A stretch of 34,590 bases of DNA from Gammaproteobacteria bacterium (lineage in GTDB: Bacteria; Pseudomonadota; Gammaproteobacteria; JAUZRS01), in NCBI GenBank assembly GCA_030950195.1, contig JAUZRS010000031.1:1-34590 (forward strand). The letters run 5' to 3'. Below are positions 1 through 8,708 of this stretch, piece after piece. The translations under genes were made by a program, and so were the position numbers. How positions within the stretch are numbered: position 1 is the first letter of the stretch; every line of letters starts with the position of its first letter. The notes below the pieces were generated by a model. That model was not told where the DNA came from, did not search any database, and saw nothing but the letters and a program-made list of their open reading frames with translations.

Positions 1-132
1 CCCGACTTTAGCGATCCCGTCGGCATTGCGCTGGACAGTTATCGTGATCGGGCGTTGGTCACCGATGCCAACCTCAACGCCTTGGTGGCGATCAATTTAA
101 GCAGCGGCGAACGCATCATCGTTTCAAAATAG
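1..132 (+). CDS. C-terminal end of a beta-propeller-like protein (5' end outside window)
   Basis: An open frame runs from the window edge to a TAG at 130-132 and gives 43 residues. The text (DPVGIALD, RALVTDANLNALVAI) resembles one blade of NHL or SMP-30-like beta-propellers, in which a 'GIALD...LYVTD...' pattern recurs. A rho-independent terminator follows directly, which supports this as a real gene end on the plus strand. The rest of the protein is outside the window, so neither signal peptide nor function can be judged. The fold assignment rests on one repeat only. Confidence 0.55.
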   Translation, partial: PDFSDPVGIALDSYRDRALVTDANLNALVAINLSSGERIIVSK

Positions 133-147
133 TTACTCTCCTCTTCG

Positions 148-171
148 GCTCTCATTCGAGAGCTGTTTTTT
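148..171 (+). terminator. Rho-independent terminator of the beta-propeller gene
   Basis: A perfect 6-bp stem (GCTCTC / GAGAGC) with an ATTC loop is followed by TGTTTTTT. It lies 15 nt after the plus-strand stop. The last bases of the T tract contain the stop codon of the convergent GST gene. Read on the minus strand there is no T tract after the stem, so it acts only on the plus strand. Confidence 0.8.
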
Positions 172-1087
172 AATCTCTCCCATGCGGAAAAAGAAAATCC
201 AACTCTGGCCCTTTCGGCACAATACCGGTCGGATTTACGCTGTGGTGACTGGCGTAATAATGGTATTTAATCTGCTGCATGTTCACCGTCTGCGCCACTC
301 CAGAGTATTGATACAGCTCCCGTGTGTACGCCCATAAATTAGGGTATTCGCGCAGCTGTTTTTTATTGCATTTAAAATGGCCGTAATAAACCGCATCAAA
401 GCGCAACAGCGTGGTAAACAAGCGCCAATCCGCTTCCGTGATCTGCTCACCAACCAAATAACGCCCCGTTGATAAACGCAATTCCAACTCATCCAAGGTC
501 TGGAATAACAGATCAAAAGCGGTTTCATAAGCTGTTTGTGAGGTGGCAAAACCAGCACGATAAACGCCGTTATTAATCCGCTCATAAATCACTGCATTAA
601 TAGCATCTATCTCCCCGCGCAACGCTTCAGGATAAAAATCCAAATCAGCCTCACCATACGCATCAAAGGCCGAATTAAACATGCGAATAATCTCAGAGGA
701 TTCGTTGTTCACAATCGTCTCACGCTGTTTGTCCCACAACACCGGCACCGTCACCAATTGATCCGCATCGGCACCGGCTTTGGCGTAGAGCTGATGCAGG
801 TACTCAAACCCGTAGAGATGATCCCGCGTAGAACCCGGATAAGCACCAAAACGCCAACTCTCATCGGGCATCAAGGGATGCACCACCGAGAGAGAAATCA
901 CCTCTTCCAAGCCTTTCAAGGCACGAAAAATCAACGCCCGATGCGCCCACGGGCAAGCATGGGAGATGTAGAGATGATACCGTCCCGCTTCGGCTTTAAA
1001 ACCGCCCTCGCCACTGGCTCCTGCTTGACCATCGACGGTTACCCAGTTTCTAAATTGGGAAGTCACTCGTTTGAATTCGCCTTGCAT
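170..1087 (-). CDS. yqjG: Glutathionyl-hydroquinone reductase-like omega/Xi-class GST
   Basis: This 305-residue protein belongs to the ECM4/YqjG family, which uses glutathione to reduce S-glutathionyl-hydroquinones in the cytoplasm. The N-terminal thioredoxin fold carries the family's catalytic cysteine motif CPWAHR, with Cys45 as nucleophile. Residues 110-130 contain the VPVLWD and NNESSEIIRMF segments that bind glutathione in this family. The C-terminal half is the all-helical GST domain ending in an HHSVNPTGIVPKGP-type tail, also typical. Length is slightly under the E. coli homologue. The gene is alone on its strand, about 105 nt downstream of yejE. It probably serves quinone or electrophile detoxification; the natural substrate is not known. 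Confidence 0.88.
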   Translation of the reverse strand: MQGEFKRVTSQFRNWVTVDGQAGASGEGGFKAEAGRYHLYISHACPWAHRALIFRALKGLEEVISLSVVHPLMPDESWRFGAYPGSTRDHLYGFEYLHQLYAKAGADADQLVTVPVLWDKQRETIVNNESSEIIRMFNSAFDAYGEADLDFYPEALRGEIDAINAVIYERINNGVYRAGFATSQTAYETAFDLLFQTLDELELRLSTGRYLVGEQITEADWRLFTTLLRFDAVYYGHFKCNKKQLREYPNLWAYTRELYQYSGVAQTVNMQQIKYHYYASHHSVNPTGIVPKGPELDFLFPHGRD

Positions 1088-1153
1088 AATGTCGCTCCGT
1101 TGTTGGTTCAGCGCCCAAAATAAACTTTAATATCAATCAAACCTAGATACCCC

Positions 1154-1181
1154 GTAGAGCCAAAACATGCCTTGGCTCTAC
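1154..1181. repeat. 10-bp inverted repeat between yejE and the GST gene
   Basis: GTAGAGCCAA at 1154-1163 is matched by TTGGCTCTAC at 1172-1181 with an 8-nt loop. It lies 12 nt past the yejE stop. On the minus strand the T7 run precedes the stem instead of following it, so it does not fit a standard intrinsic terminator. It may protect the yejBE mRNA 3' end or act as an atypical terminator. Confidence 0.45.
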
Positions 1182-1192
1182 AAAAAAACACC

Positions 1193-2233
1193 TCACCCCC
1201 GCCGAATGTCCATCGCCTCACGCAGCGCATCACCGATAAAAATCAGCAACACCAACGTCCCCACCAGCACCCCAAAGGTGCTCATGGAGAGCCACCACGC
1301 ATCAATGTTCTCTTTGCCCTGCGAGAGCAACTCACCCAAACTCGGTGTTGAAGGCGGCACGCCCAGACCGAGAAAATCGAGGCTGGTCAGCGCCAAAATC
1401 GAGCCGCTGATGCGAAAAGGCAGAAAGGTAATCACCGGGGTCATGCTGTTGGGCAACAGATGCCGCCACATAATCTGCCGATTGCCGACCCCCAGCGCGT
1501 GGGCGGCGCGCACATAATCCATATTACGCCCACGTAAAAACTCAGCACGAACGTAATCCGCCAAGCCCATCCAGCCAAACAGCGACAGCAAAATAATCAG
1601 CAGCCAAATGCTCGGCTGAAAAATCGACGAGAAAATAATCAGCAAATAAAGCTCCGGCATCGAACCCCAGACCTCGATAAAACGCTGCATAAAGAGATCA
1701 AAACGCCCTCCCAAATAACCCTGCAAGGCTCCGGCTAAAATACCGATCAACGTCCCCACCACCGTCAATGCCAAGGCAAACAACACCGAAATACGAAAAC
1801 CGTAAATCAGCCGCGCCAGCACATCCCGACCCCGATCATCGGTACCCAACAGATTATCCGCCGACGGCGGTGCAGGGTTGGGGTGCTCCGTTTCAAAATT
1901 GATGCTGTTGTAACTGTACTGATTCAGAGGAAAAACAGCCCAGTTTTCACCGCCCTCAAGCTGCTCGCGAATAAACGGGTCGTTGTAATCCGCTTCGGTC
2001 TCAAAATCACCTCCAAAGGTGGTCTCGGGGTAACTCACCAACAGCGGCACATACAGCTCACCTTGATAACTGAGCAACAGCGGTTTGTCGTTGCTCAACA
2101 CCTCAGCAAACAGGCTCAAAACAAACAGCAACGAAAAAATCCACAGGCTGTAATAACCGCGTCGATTGGCTTTGTAACGCCGCCACGCCCGCGCCCCTGG
2201 CGAAAGTGCCTGCACCGCCTTCACGCCGCTCAT
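1193..2233 (-). CDS. yejE: Peptide ABC transporter permease, YejE-type
   Basis: This 346-residue inner-membrane permease belongs to the BPD_transp_1 family. It has one N-terminal membrane segment (about 30-48), a long periplasmic insert containing LLSYQGELYVPLLVSYPETT and GTDDRGRDVLARL, both hallmarks of YejE/OppC-type permeases, and then a block of five membrane segments. The EAA loop that contacts the ATPase is at about 240-260 (AAHALGVGNRQIMWRHLLPN). Its start overlaps the yejB stop by 4 nt (ATGA), so the two are translationally coupled. In E. coli YejABEF imports peptides and microcin C. No ATPase gene follows; the next gene is a GST. Confidence 0.92.
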   Translation of the reverse strand: MSGVKAVQALSPGARAWRRYKANRRGYYSLWIFSLLFVLSLFAEVLSNDKPLLLSYQGELYVPLLVSYPETTFGGDFETEADYNDPFIREQLEGGENWAVFPLNQYSYNSINFETEHPNPAPPSADNLLGTDDRGRDVLARLIYGFRISVLFALALTVVGTLIGILAGALQGYLGGRFDLFMQRFIEVWGSMPELYLLIIFSSIFQPSIWLLIILLSLFGWMGLADYVRAEFLRGRNMDYVRAAHALGVGNRQIMWRHLLPNSMTPVITFLPFRISGSILALTSLDFLGLGVPPSTPSLGELLSQGKENIDAWWLSMSTFGVLVGTLVLLIFIGDALREAMDIRRG

Positions 2234-3279
2234 GAAGCCGACTCAAATTGAATCCGAGGATCAATCAAAACGTAACTCAGATCCGACAACAGTTTTGCAA
2301 TCAAGGCCAAAATACTGAACATATACAAGGTTCCTAACACCACCGGATAATCGCGCTGCAACACCGATTCATAGGCCAGCAGACCCAAACCATCCAGAGA
2401 AAAAATCTGCTCAATCAACAGACTGCCGGTAAAAAACGCACCCACAAAGGCCGCCGGAAAGCCCGTCACCAGCGGAATCATCGCGTTCCGAAACACATGC
2501 CGATACATCACCGCATTTTCCGACAGACCCTTAGCACGGGCGGTGATCACATACTGTTTGCGAATCTCTTCGACAAAACTGTTTTTCGTCAACAAGGTCA
2601 TCACCGCCAAACTGCCCACAGACATGGCCGTGATCGGCAGCACCATGTGCCAGAGATAATCCGTCACTTGGCTCCACCACGGCAGTTGATCCCAGTTGTC
2701 CGACACCAAGCCTCGCAGCGGGAACAGATCCCAAAAACTCCCCCCTCCCAGCAGCACCAACAGGGTGATGCCCAAAACAAACCCCGGAATGGCGTAGCCG
2801 ATTAAAATCAAGGTACTGGTCCAGGCATCAAAACGCGAACCGTCTCGAATCGCTTTTTTAATCCCCAATGGAATGGAAACCAAATAAGTGATTAAAAAGG
2901 TCCAAATCCCCAAACTGATGGAGACCGGCAATTTATCCACCACCAACTCCATCACCGATTTATGGTGAAAATAACTGTCACCAAAATCAAAACGCAGGTA
3001 GTTGCCCATCATGATCACAAAACGTTCATAGGCCGGTTTATCAAAGCCGTATTGGCTGCGAATTTTGGCAATGATTTCAGGATCCAGCCCCTGTTGACCG
3101 CGATAAAGACTCTCAGAGCCAGAGCTGGCTTCCGCCACCCCGCCTTTGCCCGACAGCTGATTGACCATCTGTTCCACCGGCCCTCCTGGAACAAACTGAG
3201 TCACCAAAAAGGTGATCAACATAATACCAAACAGGGTCGGAATCATCAGCAGCAGACGTTTTAAAATATAGCTCAACAC
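2230..3279 (-). CDS. yejB: Peptide ABC transporter permease, YejB-type
   Basis: This 349-residue membrane protein is the second permease of the Yej importer. It begins with the conserved MLSYILKRLLLMIPTLFGI membrane anchor, followed by the GPVEQ region, a periplasmic stretch and a BPD_transp_1 core. The cytoplasmic EAA motif is visible as ARAKGLSENAVMYRHVFRNA. It starts 1 nt after the yejA stop and overlaps yejE by 4 nt, so yejA-yejB-yejE form one transcription unit. Length is close to E. coli YejB. It forms the heterodimeric channel with YejE; substrates are probably oligopeptides. Confidence 0.93.
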   Translation of the reverse strand: MLSYILKRLLLMIPTLFGIMLITFLVTQFVPGGPVEQMVNQLSGKGGVAEASSGSESLYRGQQGLDPEIIAKIRSQYGFDKPAYERFVIMMGNYLRFDFGDSYFHHKSVMELVVDKLPVSISLGIWTFLITYLVSIPLGIKKAIRDGSRFDAWTSTLILIGYAIPGFVLGITLLVLLGGGSFWDLFPLRGLVSDNWDQLPWWSQVTDYLWHMVLPITAMSVGSLAVMTLLTKNSFVEEIRKQYVITARAKGLSENAVMYRHVFRNAMIPLVTGFPAAFVGAFFTGSLLIEQIFSLDGLGLLAYESVLQRDYPVVLGTLYMFSILALIAKLLSDLSYVLIDPRIQFESAS

Positions 3280-3280
3280 G

Positions 3281-5095
3281 TTAAGGCTTCTCGGTAGACC
3301 ACCAAGTTTTCAGCATCCAATCGGTGGCTGAAAAATAGAGTGGTAAGGTTTTTGGGTAGGCAAATTTATTCCAATAGGCAATGCGGTGTGTGTCGATGTA
3401 CCAATTGGGCAGCAGGTATTCCCCCTGCATCAAGACCCGATCTAACGCTTGCGCCGCCACTTTCAGCTCGGCGCGATTTTTGGCGTAAATTATGTTATCC
3501 AACAACGCATCCACCACCGGATCTTTCAAACCCATGTAGTTACGTGACCCCTTTTGATCCGCCGAGCTGGAGTGAAACATCGCTTTCAGCTCATTACCAG
3601 GCGATTGAGATTGACCGTAACTGACCACCATCATGTCAAAGTCAAAGGTGTCGGCGCGGCGTTGATAGAGCGAGGTATCCACGGTGCGGTAGTTCATCTG
3701 TATTCCCAACTTTTTTAAGTTGCGCGCAAAGGGAGCCAAAATACGCTCAAAGCCTTTTTGCGCCAATAGAAACTCAAACTCAAACACCTTGCCGTTTTCA
3801 TTCACCAACTGACCCTGCTTAATTTTCCAACCGGCAGCGGTCAGTAATTTTTTTGCTTGGCGTAGATTGTTACGCAACTGGCGACGATTGCTGCTTACCG
3901 GCGGCTGGCTTTTTTCTGCAAACACCGCCGCAGGCAGTTGATCACGAAATTCATTTAACAGCGCCAATTCCGCACCCTGCGGTTTGCCTGCATCGGCGGC
4001 CAACTCGGTGTTGCTGAAGTAACTGTCACAGCGCACGTATTGACCGTAAAACAGGTTTTTATTCGACCAATCAAAATCAAAGGCCAGAGTCAAGGCACGC
4101 CGCACCCGCCGATCTTGAAACACCTCACGCCGACTGTTAAACACAAAGCCCTGCATTCCAGCGTTGTTGCTGTGCGAGACCGTCTCTTTTTTAATCAACC
4201 CCTGCTTAAATTTACTGCCGTCATAATCTCGCGCCCAACGTTTGGAGTGATTCTCCAGTTGAAAATCAAACTCACCGGCTTTGAAAGCCTCCAGCGCCAC
4301 GGTCATGTCTTTGTAATATTTAAACATCACCGAATCAAAATTATAAAAACCGCGCCGACTGTTGAGGTTTTTGCCCCAATAATCAGGGTTCTTTTCATAA
4401 CGGATGTACTTGCCGGTCTCAAGCTTGACCACACGATAAGGACCACTGCCAATGGGTTTGACCTGCACCACCTTATCAAACGCCTTATCCCCCACCCAAG
4501 CGCGAGAAAACACTGGCAACTCACCCAAGATCAGATGCAGTTCTGGGTTTTTACGTGCAAAGTCAAAACGAATGTTGCGTTTATCCAAGACCACCGCCTG
4601 CTTAATATCGCCCCAATAGAGACGAAACTGCGGATGAGCTTGATCGCTGCGCAAAGTATCAAAGGAAAATTTCACATCCTCAGCCGTCACCGGATCGCCG
4701 TTGGAAAAACGCGCTTTGGCGTTGAGACGAAACTGCACCGACAAACCATCAGCCGCCAGCTCAATGTCTTCGGCCAACAGGCCGTACATACTAAAGGGCT
4801 CATCCAAGCTTTTTTCCAGCAAGGTCTCAAACACCAGACCATTCAAACCCTCAGCAGAAAGGCCTTTTAATAGATAAGGGTTTAAGGTCTCAAAGGTACC
4901 AAAACCGGCCAAGACCAACTCACCGCCTTGAGGCGCGTTGGGATTACTGTAATCAAAATGATCAAATCCAGCGGCGTATTTTGGGCTGTAACCCAAGCCC
5001 ATCGACGCTTGAGCCAGCAGCAGAGAAGGCAACAGAGAGAGCAGAAGAGCAACAGAGCCAAAAAACAACCGACTCAGAGGAGTAATTTTGAGCAT
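3281..5095 (-). CDS. yejA: Periplasmic peptide-binding protein, YejA-type
   Basis: A 604-residue solute-binding protein of SBP family 5. I place the start at ATG 5095, not at an upstream in-frame TTG at 5125, because AAAGGAA lies 6-7 nt before this ATG and the resulting N-terminus is a clean Sec signal peptide (positive MLKITPLSR, a leucine-rich core, cleavage after AQA near residue 30). The mature protein shows YejA landmarks: [37 protein letters not shown] and a C-terminal ALDRVLM...LPNWY. It delivers peptides to YejB/YejE and heads the operon, divergent from fabI. Confidence 0.92.
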   Translation of the reverse strand: MLKITPLSRLFFGSVALLLSLLPSLLLAQASMGLGYSPKYAAGFDHFDYSNPNAPQGGELVLAGFGTFETLNPYLLKGLSAEGLNGLVFETLLEKSLDEPFSMYGLLAEDIELAADGLSVQFRLNAKARFSNGDPVTAEDVKFSFDTLRSDQAHPQFRLYWGDIKQAVVLDKRNIRFDFARKNPELHLILGELPVFSRAWVGDKAFDKVVQVKPIGSGPYRVVKLETGKYIRYEKNPDYWGKNLNSRRGFYNFDSVMFKYYKDMTVALEAFKAGEFDFQLENHSKRWARDYDGSKFKQGLIKKETVSHSNNAGMQGFVFNSRREVFQDRRVRRALTLAFDFDWSNKNLFYGQYVRCDSYFSNTELAADAGKPQGAELALLNEFRDQLPAAVFAEKSQPPVSSNRRQLRNNLRQAKKLLTAAGWKIKQGQLVNENGKVFEFEFLLAQKGFERILAPFARNLKKLGIQMNYRTVDTSLYQRRADTFDFDMMVVSYGQSQSPGNELKAMFHSSSADQKGSRNYMGLKDPVVDALLDNIIYAKNRAELKVAAQALDRVLMQGEYLLPNWYIDTHRIAYWNKFAYPKTLPLYFSATDWMLKTWWSTEKP

Positions 5096-5192
5096 CAACG
5101 ATTCCTTTGCTAGAAAAAAAGACAATTCTAGGGTATCTTACCGCGCGATACAGACTATTATTCAGCACACAAAAAAACAACCGGAGTTATTC
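5096..5192. promoter_or_regulatory. Divergent yejA / fabI promoter region
   Basis: This 97-bp spacer must hold promoters for both directions. An ATTCTAGGGTAT core can be read as a plus-strand -10 (TAGGGT, 16 nt after TTGCTA) and as a minus-strand -10 (TAGAAT). A second plus-strand -10 candidate, TATTAT, lies near 5156-5161. A short inverted repeat GTATC-N9-GATAC spans 5133-5151 and could be an operator. None of the -35 boxes is strong, so exact start sites are uncertain. Confidence 0.35.
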
Positions 5193-5981
5193 ATGGGCTT
5201 CCTTCAAGGGAAACGCGCTCTCATCGTTGGGGTCGCCAGTAAAAAATCCATTGCTTGGGGTATTGCTCAAGCCCTGCATCGTGAAGGTGCTGAGATTGCG
5301 CTTACCTACCAAAACGAGCGTCTAAAAGAACGCGTGACACAATTCGCCGCCGACTGCGATTCTCACATCGTCATGCCGTGCGATGTCGCCAGTGACGAGC
5401 AGATCGAAGCGGTCTTCACCGAATTGGGTAAACATTGGGATGGCTTGGACATCATCGTCCATTCCGTCGCCTTTGCCCCCAAAGAGCAATTGGAAGGCGA
5501 TTACACCGCTCAGGTGGATCGTGAAGGCTTCAAGCTGGCACACGACATCAGCTCCTACAGCTTCGGCGCGCTGGCCAAAGCCGGGCGTGAAATGATGGAA
5601 GGCCGTAACGGTTCTCTGCTGGCTTTGAGCTTCATCGGTGCAGAAATGGCGATGCCCAACTACAACGTCATGGGTGTAGCCAAAGCGAGCTTGGAAGCCA
5701 ATATGCGTTATCTGGCCTATTCTCTGGGACCAAAAGGCACCCGTGTTAACGCCATTTCAGCGGGGCCTGTGCGCACCTTGGCCGCTGCGGGCATCGGTGA
5801 TTTTCGCAAATTGCTCGATTACGCCGCCGATTGCTCTCCTCTGCGCCGCAACGTCACCATTGATGAGATCGGCAATTCCGCCGCCTTCCTCTGTTCCGAT
5901 CTGGCCAGTGGCGTCACCGGTGAAGTGATGTACGTGGACGGTGGCTTTAATATCTCCGCGATGCCCAACCCTTACATCTGA
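5193..5981 (+). CDS. fabI: Enoyl-ACP reductase (NADH), FabI
   Basis: This enzyme catalyses the last step of each type II fatty-acid elongation cycle, reducing trans-2-enoyl-ACP. The start is ATG 5193, preceded by CGGAG at 7 nt; it gives 262 residues, the same length as E. coli FabI, and the family start [14 protein letters not shown] longer in-frame extension upstream has no family support. The SDR cofactor loop is [13 protein letters not shown], and the catalytic pair is Tyr157 and Lys164 (YNVMGVAK). The residue equivalent to E. coli Tyr146 is Phe147 (LSFIGAE in place of LSYLGAE). The gene is monocistronic, with a strong terminator 30 nt downstream. Confidence 0.96.
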   Translation: MGFLQGKRALIVGVASKKSIAWGIAQALHREGAEIALTYQNERLKERVTQFAADCDSHIVMPCDVASDEQIEAVFTELGKHWDGLDIIVHSVAFAPKEQLEGDYTAQVDREGFKLAHDISSYSFGALAKAGREMMEGRNGSLLALSFIGAEMAMPNYNVMGVAKASLEANMRYLAYSLGPKGTRVNAISAGPVRTLAAAGIGDFRKLLDYAADCSPLRRNVTIDEIGNSAAFLCSDLASGVTGEVMYVDGGFNISAMPNPYI

Positions 5982-6010
5982 TTTATCATTTTGTAAGCGG
6001 CATAAAAAAT

Positions 6011-6034
6011 GCCCGACCTAGGTCGGGCTTTTTT
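6011..6034. terminator. Bidirectional terminator between fabI and ppiD
   Basis: GCCCGAC-CTAG-GTCGGGC is a perfect palindrome (6011-6028) followed by TTTTTT on the plus strand and preceded by AAAAAAT, so a U tract is also made on the minus strand. It sits between convergent fabI and ppiD and can stop both. Confidence 0.93.
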
Positions 6035-6081
6035 GTTTCTGGCCATTCCCACGCGAGGGCATGGAAACTTAAAAGATCATG

Positions 6082-8004
6082 TTACAGATCAGCGCGACGA
6101 ACGATCTCCGCCTTTGACTTCAACACCTCAAGCCACGCGCTGTATTCTGCCAAACCACGGGATTGAGCCAGACGATCACTGTTCGCCGGAGCCGTTTTAC
6201 TTTTATCCCCATCCGCCTTCTTATTCGCCACTTTAACCCCGCTCAAAATCAGCACCGCCTGATCCCCAGAAGGTAGGCGCACCAAATCAAAATTGCGTTT
6301 GCCTGCTGCCGGTTTGGCCATTTTAAACAGTTGTTTCAACAATGCGGGTTCTTGCGCTGTTTCATTGCGCCCGACCCATGTTGCTTCGTTGTAGTTCAAT
6401 TTAGCCGCATCCACCAACGCTTGCACAGAGTCACCGGCTTTTAGCGCTGTTAACAGCGTGTTCGCTGCTTCCTGCTGCGCAAGACGAGCTTTACGATCCA
6501 GCAACACGGTTTTAATCTCATCGCTGACCTCAGCCAAGGGTTTGACTCGGGCAGACTGATGCTCTTTCAAACGAATCACTAACTGATGATTGTCTGCCAA
6601 CTCCAAAACGGCACTGTTGCGCCCCTCTTGCAATACCTCTTCGCTAAAGGCGGCTTGGCGCACTTGTGGGTACTGGGCAACGCCTTTTACACTGCCACGT
6701 TCAATCCAGTCAGAAACCTGCACCTTCAGCCCAGTGGCCTCTGCTGCCGGCGAGAGGGAGTCAACGTTTTCGTAACTTTCATTACCGAGCAGTTCAGAGC
6801 GGTCGTAAAAAAGCGACTCTTCCACCTTTTTATGTCTCAGTTCCACTTCCAACTCAGCAGAAACCTCGGCAAACGGCTTAATCGTTTTGGCTTTAATCTC
6901 TTTAAGCTGAATCAGATGCAGGCCAAATTGGCTCTGCACCGGTTCACTGATCTCACCGGCTTGCAGGGCAAACAGCGCCTCTTCAAAGGGTTTGACCATC
7001 ATGCCCTTTGCAACGCTGCCCAGATCACCGCCCTGTTTGGCAGACCCAGGATCTTCCGACAGCACTTTGGCCAACTCGGCAAAACCTTCACCGTCAGCCA
7101 AACGCCGTTTGATATCCAACATCTCCTGCTGACGTTTTTCAATCTGCTCATCGGAGGCATCGGCAGAGAGTTTCAACAAAATATGGGCTGCAACCCGCTC
7201 TTCTGTGTTGGTTAAACTCGCTTTACGTTCAGCGTAAAGGGCTTGCAACTCTTCAGGTTCAATTTCCACCTCAGGCAATAACACCTCGGCATCCAGCTCC
7301 AAATACTCCAGCTTGAGCTTTTCAGGGTACTGGTAACGAGCTTGATTGTTTTTGAAATACTCTTCGATCTCCGCCGCAGAGACCATCGCCTCTTGGCGAT
7401 AGTTGGCCAACGGCAACGCAATGGAGGCCACTTCACGCTGCTGCTGCTTCAAGAGTTCGATCTGCTCCTGCTCACTGGGCAGCACAAAGGCGCTGTCCAC
7501 CAAACCTTGACGGATTTGATCCAAAGCGGCTGCACGGCGCACCGAGGCTTCAAACTGCGCTGAGGAATAACCGATGGAGCGTAACTGTGCTTCATAGGTA
7601 GTGCTGTCAAAGCGCCCCTCTTTTTGAAACACCTTCTCGGAGCGAATCTGCTTGGCCAGCAGATCATCGCCAATACGATAACCCTCTTCATCAGCGGCTT
7701 GGCGCAACAGTTCACGGTTAATCAGCGCCTCTAAGGCCTGCTTTTTCAGAAAACCGCCATCGCCCATACCGGCAGGCAATTTACCGCCAAAGGCTTTTTG
7801 CAGCCGATTTTTCTGCTCAGCGTACTCTCGATCCAACGCCTGCGAAGAGATTTCAGCCCCGTTAACTAAGGCCACGTAGCTGCTGCCATCACCGCTCAGA
7901 TAGGAGCTGATGCCAAAAAAAGCAAACGGAATAATAATCAAACCGATGATTCCGTAGGCCAACCATTTTGAGTTTTTTATGCCATCACTGAAAGACTGTA
8001 ACAT
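6082..8004 (-). CDS. ppiD: Periplasmic folding chaperone PpiD (SurA-N / parvulin)
   Basis: A 640-residue, membrane-anchored periplasmic chaperone that works near the SecYEG exit. Residues 1-12 are cytoplasmic, a single membrane helix lies at about 14-35 (LAYGIIGLIIIPFAFFGI), and the rest is periplasmic. A SurA_N-type region covers about 36-200 (ALVNGAEIS, LINRELLRQAA). One parvulin-type PPIase domain lies at about 267-368, with HILLK, GGDLGSVAKGMMVKPFEEALF and FGLHLIQLKEIK. E. coli PpiD is of similar size and its parvulin domain is inactive; activity here cannot be judged. Its place after lon-hupB is the usual gammaproteobacterial order. A possible -10 (TATAAA, 8041-8046) follows the tRNA terminator, so it probably has its own promoter. 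Confidence 0.94.
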   Translation of the reverse strand: MLQSFSDGIKNSKWLAYGIIGLIIIPFAFFGISSYLSGDGSSYVALVNGAEISSQALDREYAEQKNRLQKAFGGKLPAGMGDGGFLKKQALEALINRELLRQAADEEGYRIGDDLLAKQIRSEKVFQKEGRFDSTTYEAQLRSIGYSSAQFEASVRRAAALDQIRQGLVDSAFVLPSEQEQIELLKQQQREVASIALPLANYRQEAMVSAAEIEEYFKNNQARYQYPEKLKLEYLELDAEVLLPEVEIEPEELQALYAERKASLTNTEERVAAHILLKLSADASDEQIEKRQQEMLDIKRRLADGEGFAELAKVLSEDPGSAKQGGDLGSVAKGMMVKPFEEALFALQAGEISEPVQSQFGLHLIQLKEIKAKTIKPFAEVSAELEVELRHKKVEESLFYDRSELLGNESYENVDSLSPAAEATGLKVQVSDWIERGSVKGVAQYPQVRQAAFSEEVLQEGRNSAVLELADNHQLVIRLKEHQSARVKPLAEVSDEIKTVLLDRKARLAQQEAANTLLTALKAGDSVQALVDAAKLNYNEATWVGRNETAQEPALLKQLFKMAKPAAGKRNFDLVRLPSGDQAVLILSGVKVANKKADGDKSKTAPANSDRLAQSRGLAEYSAWLEVLKSKAEIVRRADL

Positions 8005-8060
8005 TGCTGTAGACCAATCCGTTTAAGAGTAGGAAGAAAATTTATACTGAATCAACAGTT

Positions 8061-8088
8061 AAAAAAAAAGGCACCTTAAGTAGGTGCC
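8061..8088 (-). terminator. Terminator of the hupB-tRNA-Val-tRNA-Asp transcript
   Basis: On the minus strand GGCACCT / AGGTGCC form a stem with a short loop followed by nine T residues. It lies about 15 nt past the tRNA-Asp 3' end and before ppiD. Confidence 0.9.
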
Positions 8089-8102
8089 CTTCTTCATGAT
8101 GC

Positions 8103-8179
8103 TGGCGGAGCGGACGGGACTCGAACCCGCGACCCCCGGCGTGACAGGCCGGTATTCTAACCAACTGAACTACCGCTCC
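8103..8179 (-). tRNA. tRNA-Asp (GTC)
   Basis: A 77-nt cloverleaf with encoded CCA. The acceptor is GGAGCGG / CCGCTCC, the D-arm AGTTCAGTTGGTTAGAAT, the anticodon stem CCGGC / GCCGG with loop CTGTCAC, and the T-arm GGGTTCGAGTCCC. Anticodon GTC reads Asp. It is 5 nt downstream of tRNA-Val. Confidence 0.97.
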
Positions 8180-8184
8180 AAAAA

Positions 8185-8260
8185 TGGTGGGTGTTGAGGG
8201 ACTTGAACCCCCGACATTCGCCTTGTAAGGGCGACGCTCTCCCAACTGAGCTAAACACCC
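8185..8260 (-). tRNA. tRNA-Val (TAC)
   Basis: A 76-nt cloverleaf with encoded CCA. The acceptor is GGGTGTT / AACACCC, the D-arm AGCTCAGTTGGGAGAGC, the anticodon loop CTTACAA (TAC) and the T-arm GGGGGTTCAAGTCCCTC. It begins only 15 nt after the hupB stop with no room for a promoter, so it must be processed from the hupB mRNA. Confidence 0.97.
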
Positions 8261-8275
8261 TAGATCAGAAGCGCG

Positions 8276-8548
8276 CTAGTTTACTGCATCTTTTAACGCT
8301 TTGCCAGCCTTGAAACTCGGTACATTGGAGGCTTTGATTTCAATCTCAGCACCGGTACGTGGGTTACGGCCTTTACGCGCTTCACGATGGCGTACCAAAA
8401 AGGTACCAAAACCAATTAAGGTAATCTGTTCACCGTCTTTCAAACGGCTAGAAACAACATCAACCATAGAGTCAAACACTTTGGCTGCGGTTGTTTTAGG
8501 CACATCTGCATTTTCAGCGATGGCTTCAATAAATTCTGTTTTATTCAT
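8276..8548 (-). CDS. hupB: DNA-binding protein HU (beta type)
   Basis: A 90-residue nucleoid protein that bends DNA as a dimer. The fold is complete: N-terminal helices (MNKTEFIEAIAENADVPKT), the GFGTF turn, the beta-arm with RKGRNPRTG including the Pro that intercalates into DNA, and the C-terminal helix (FKAGKALKDAVN). Length equals the E. coli protein. A GAGGG site lies about 8 nt before ATG. It has a near-consensus sigma70 promoter about 100 nt upstream, and two tRNAs plus a terminator follow in the same transcript. Its position between lon and ppiD is conserved in gammaproteobacteria. Confidence 0.97.
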   Translation of the reverse strand: MNKTEFIEAIAENADVPKTTAAKVFDSMVDVVSSRLKDGEQITLIGFGTFLVRHREARKGRNPRTGAEIEIKASNVPSFKAGKALKDAVN

Positions 8549-8650
8549 CTCGCATTCCCTCAGGTGGGTTCTTGGTTCTTAAAATTTAAAATTTTTTACC
8601 TGCTCGAATCACTTCGCTTCCGCTCAGCCTCTCCTCTAACGCGGCGAGGA

Positions 8651-8680
8651 TTTATACCAAGCCGAGCAAAGGGCTGTCAA
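8651..8680 (-). promoter_or_regulatory. Sigma70 promoter of hupB
   Basis: On the minus strand a consensus -35 TTGACA (8675-8680) is separated by 18 nt from -10 TATAAA (8651-8656). It lies in the lon-hupB spacer, giving a leader of roughly 95 nt. Confidence 0.82.
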
Positions 8681-8708
8681 GCAGAAGCAAGCGTAATTTC
8701 AGCCTATT

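Noticed and set aside
4040-4870. A 276-codon open frame on the plus strand opposite yejA
   Set aside because: It is antisense to a clearly conserved yejA, has no family-like sequence or ribosome-binding site, and its composition mirrors the gene below it.
5088-5192. An N-terminal extension of FabI by 35 residues
   Set aside because: The FabI family begins MGFL, ATG 5193 has its own ribosome-binding site, and the extension covers the promoter region.
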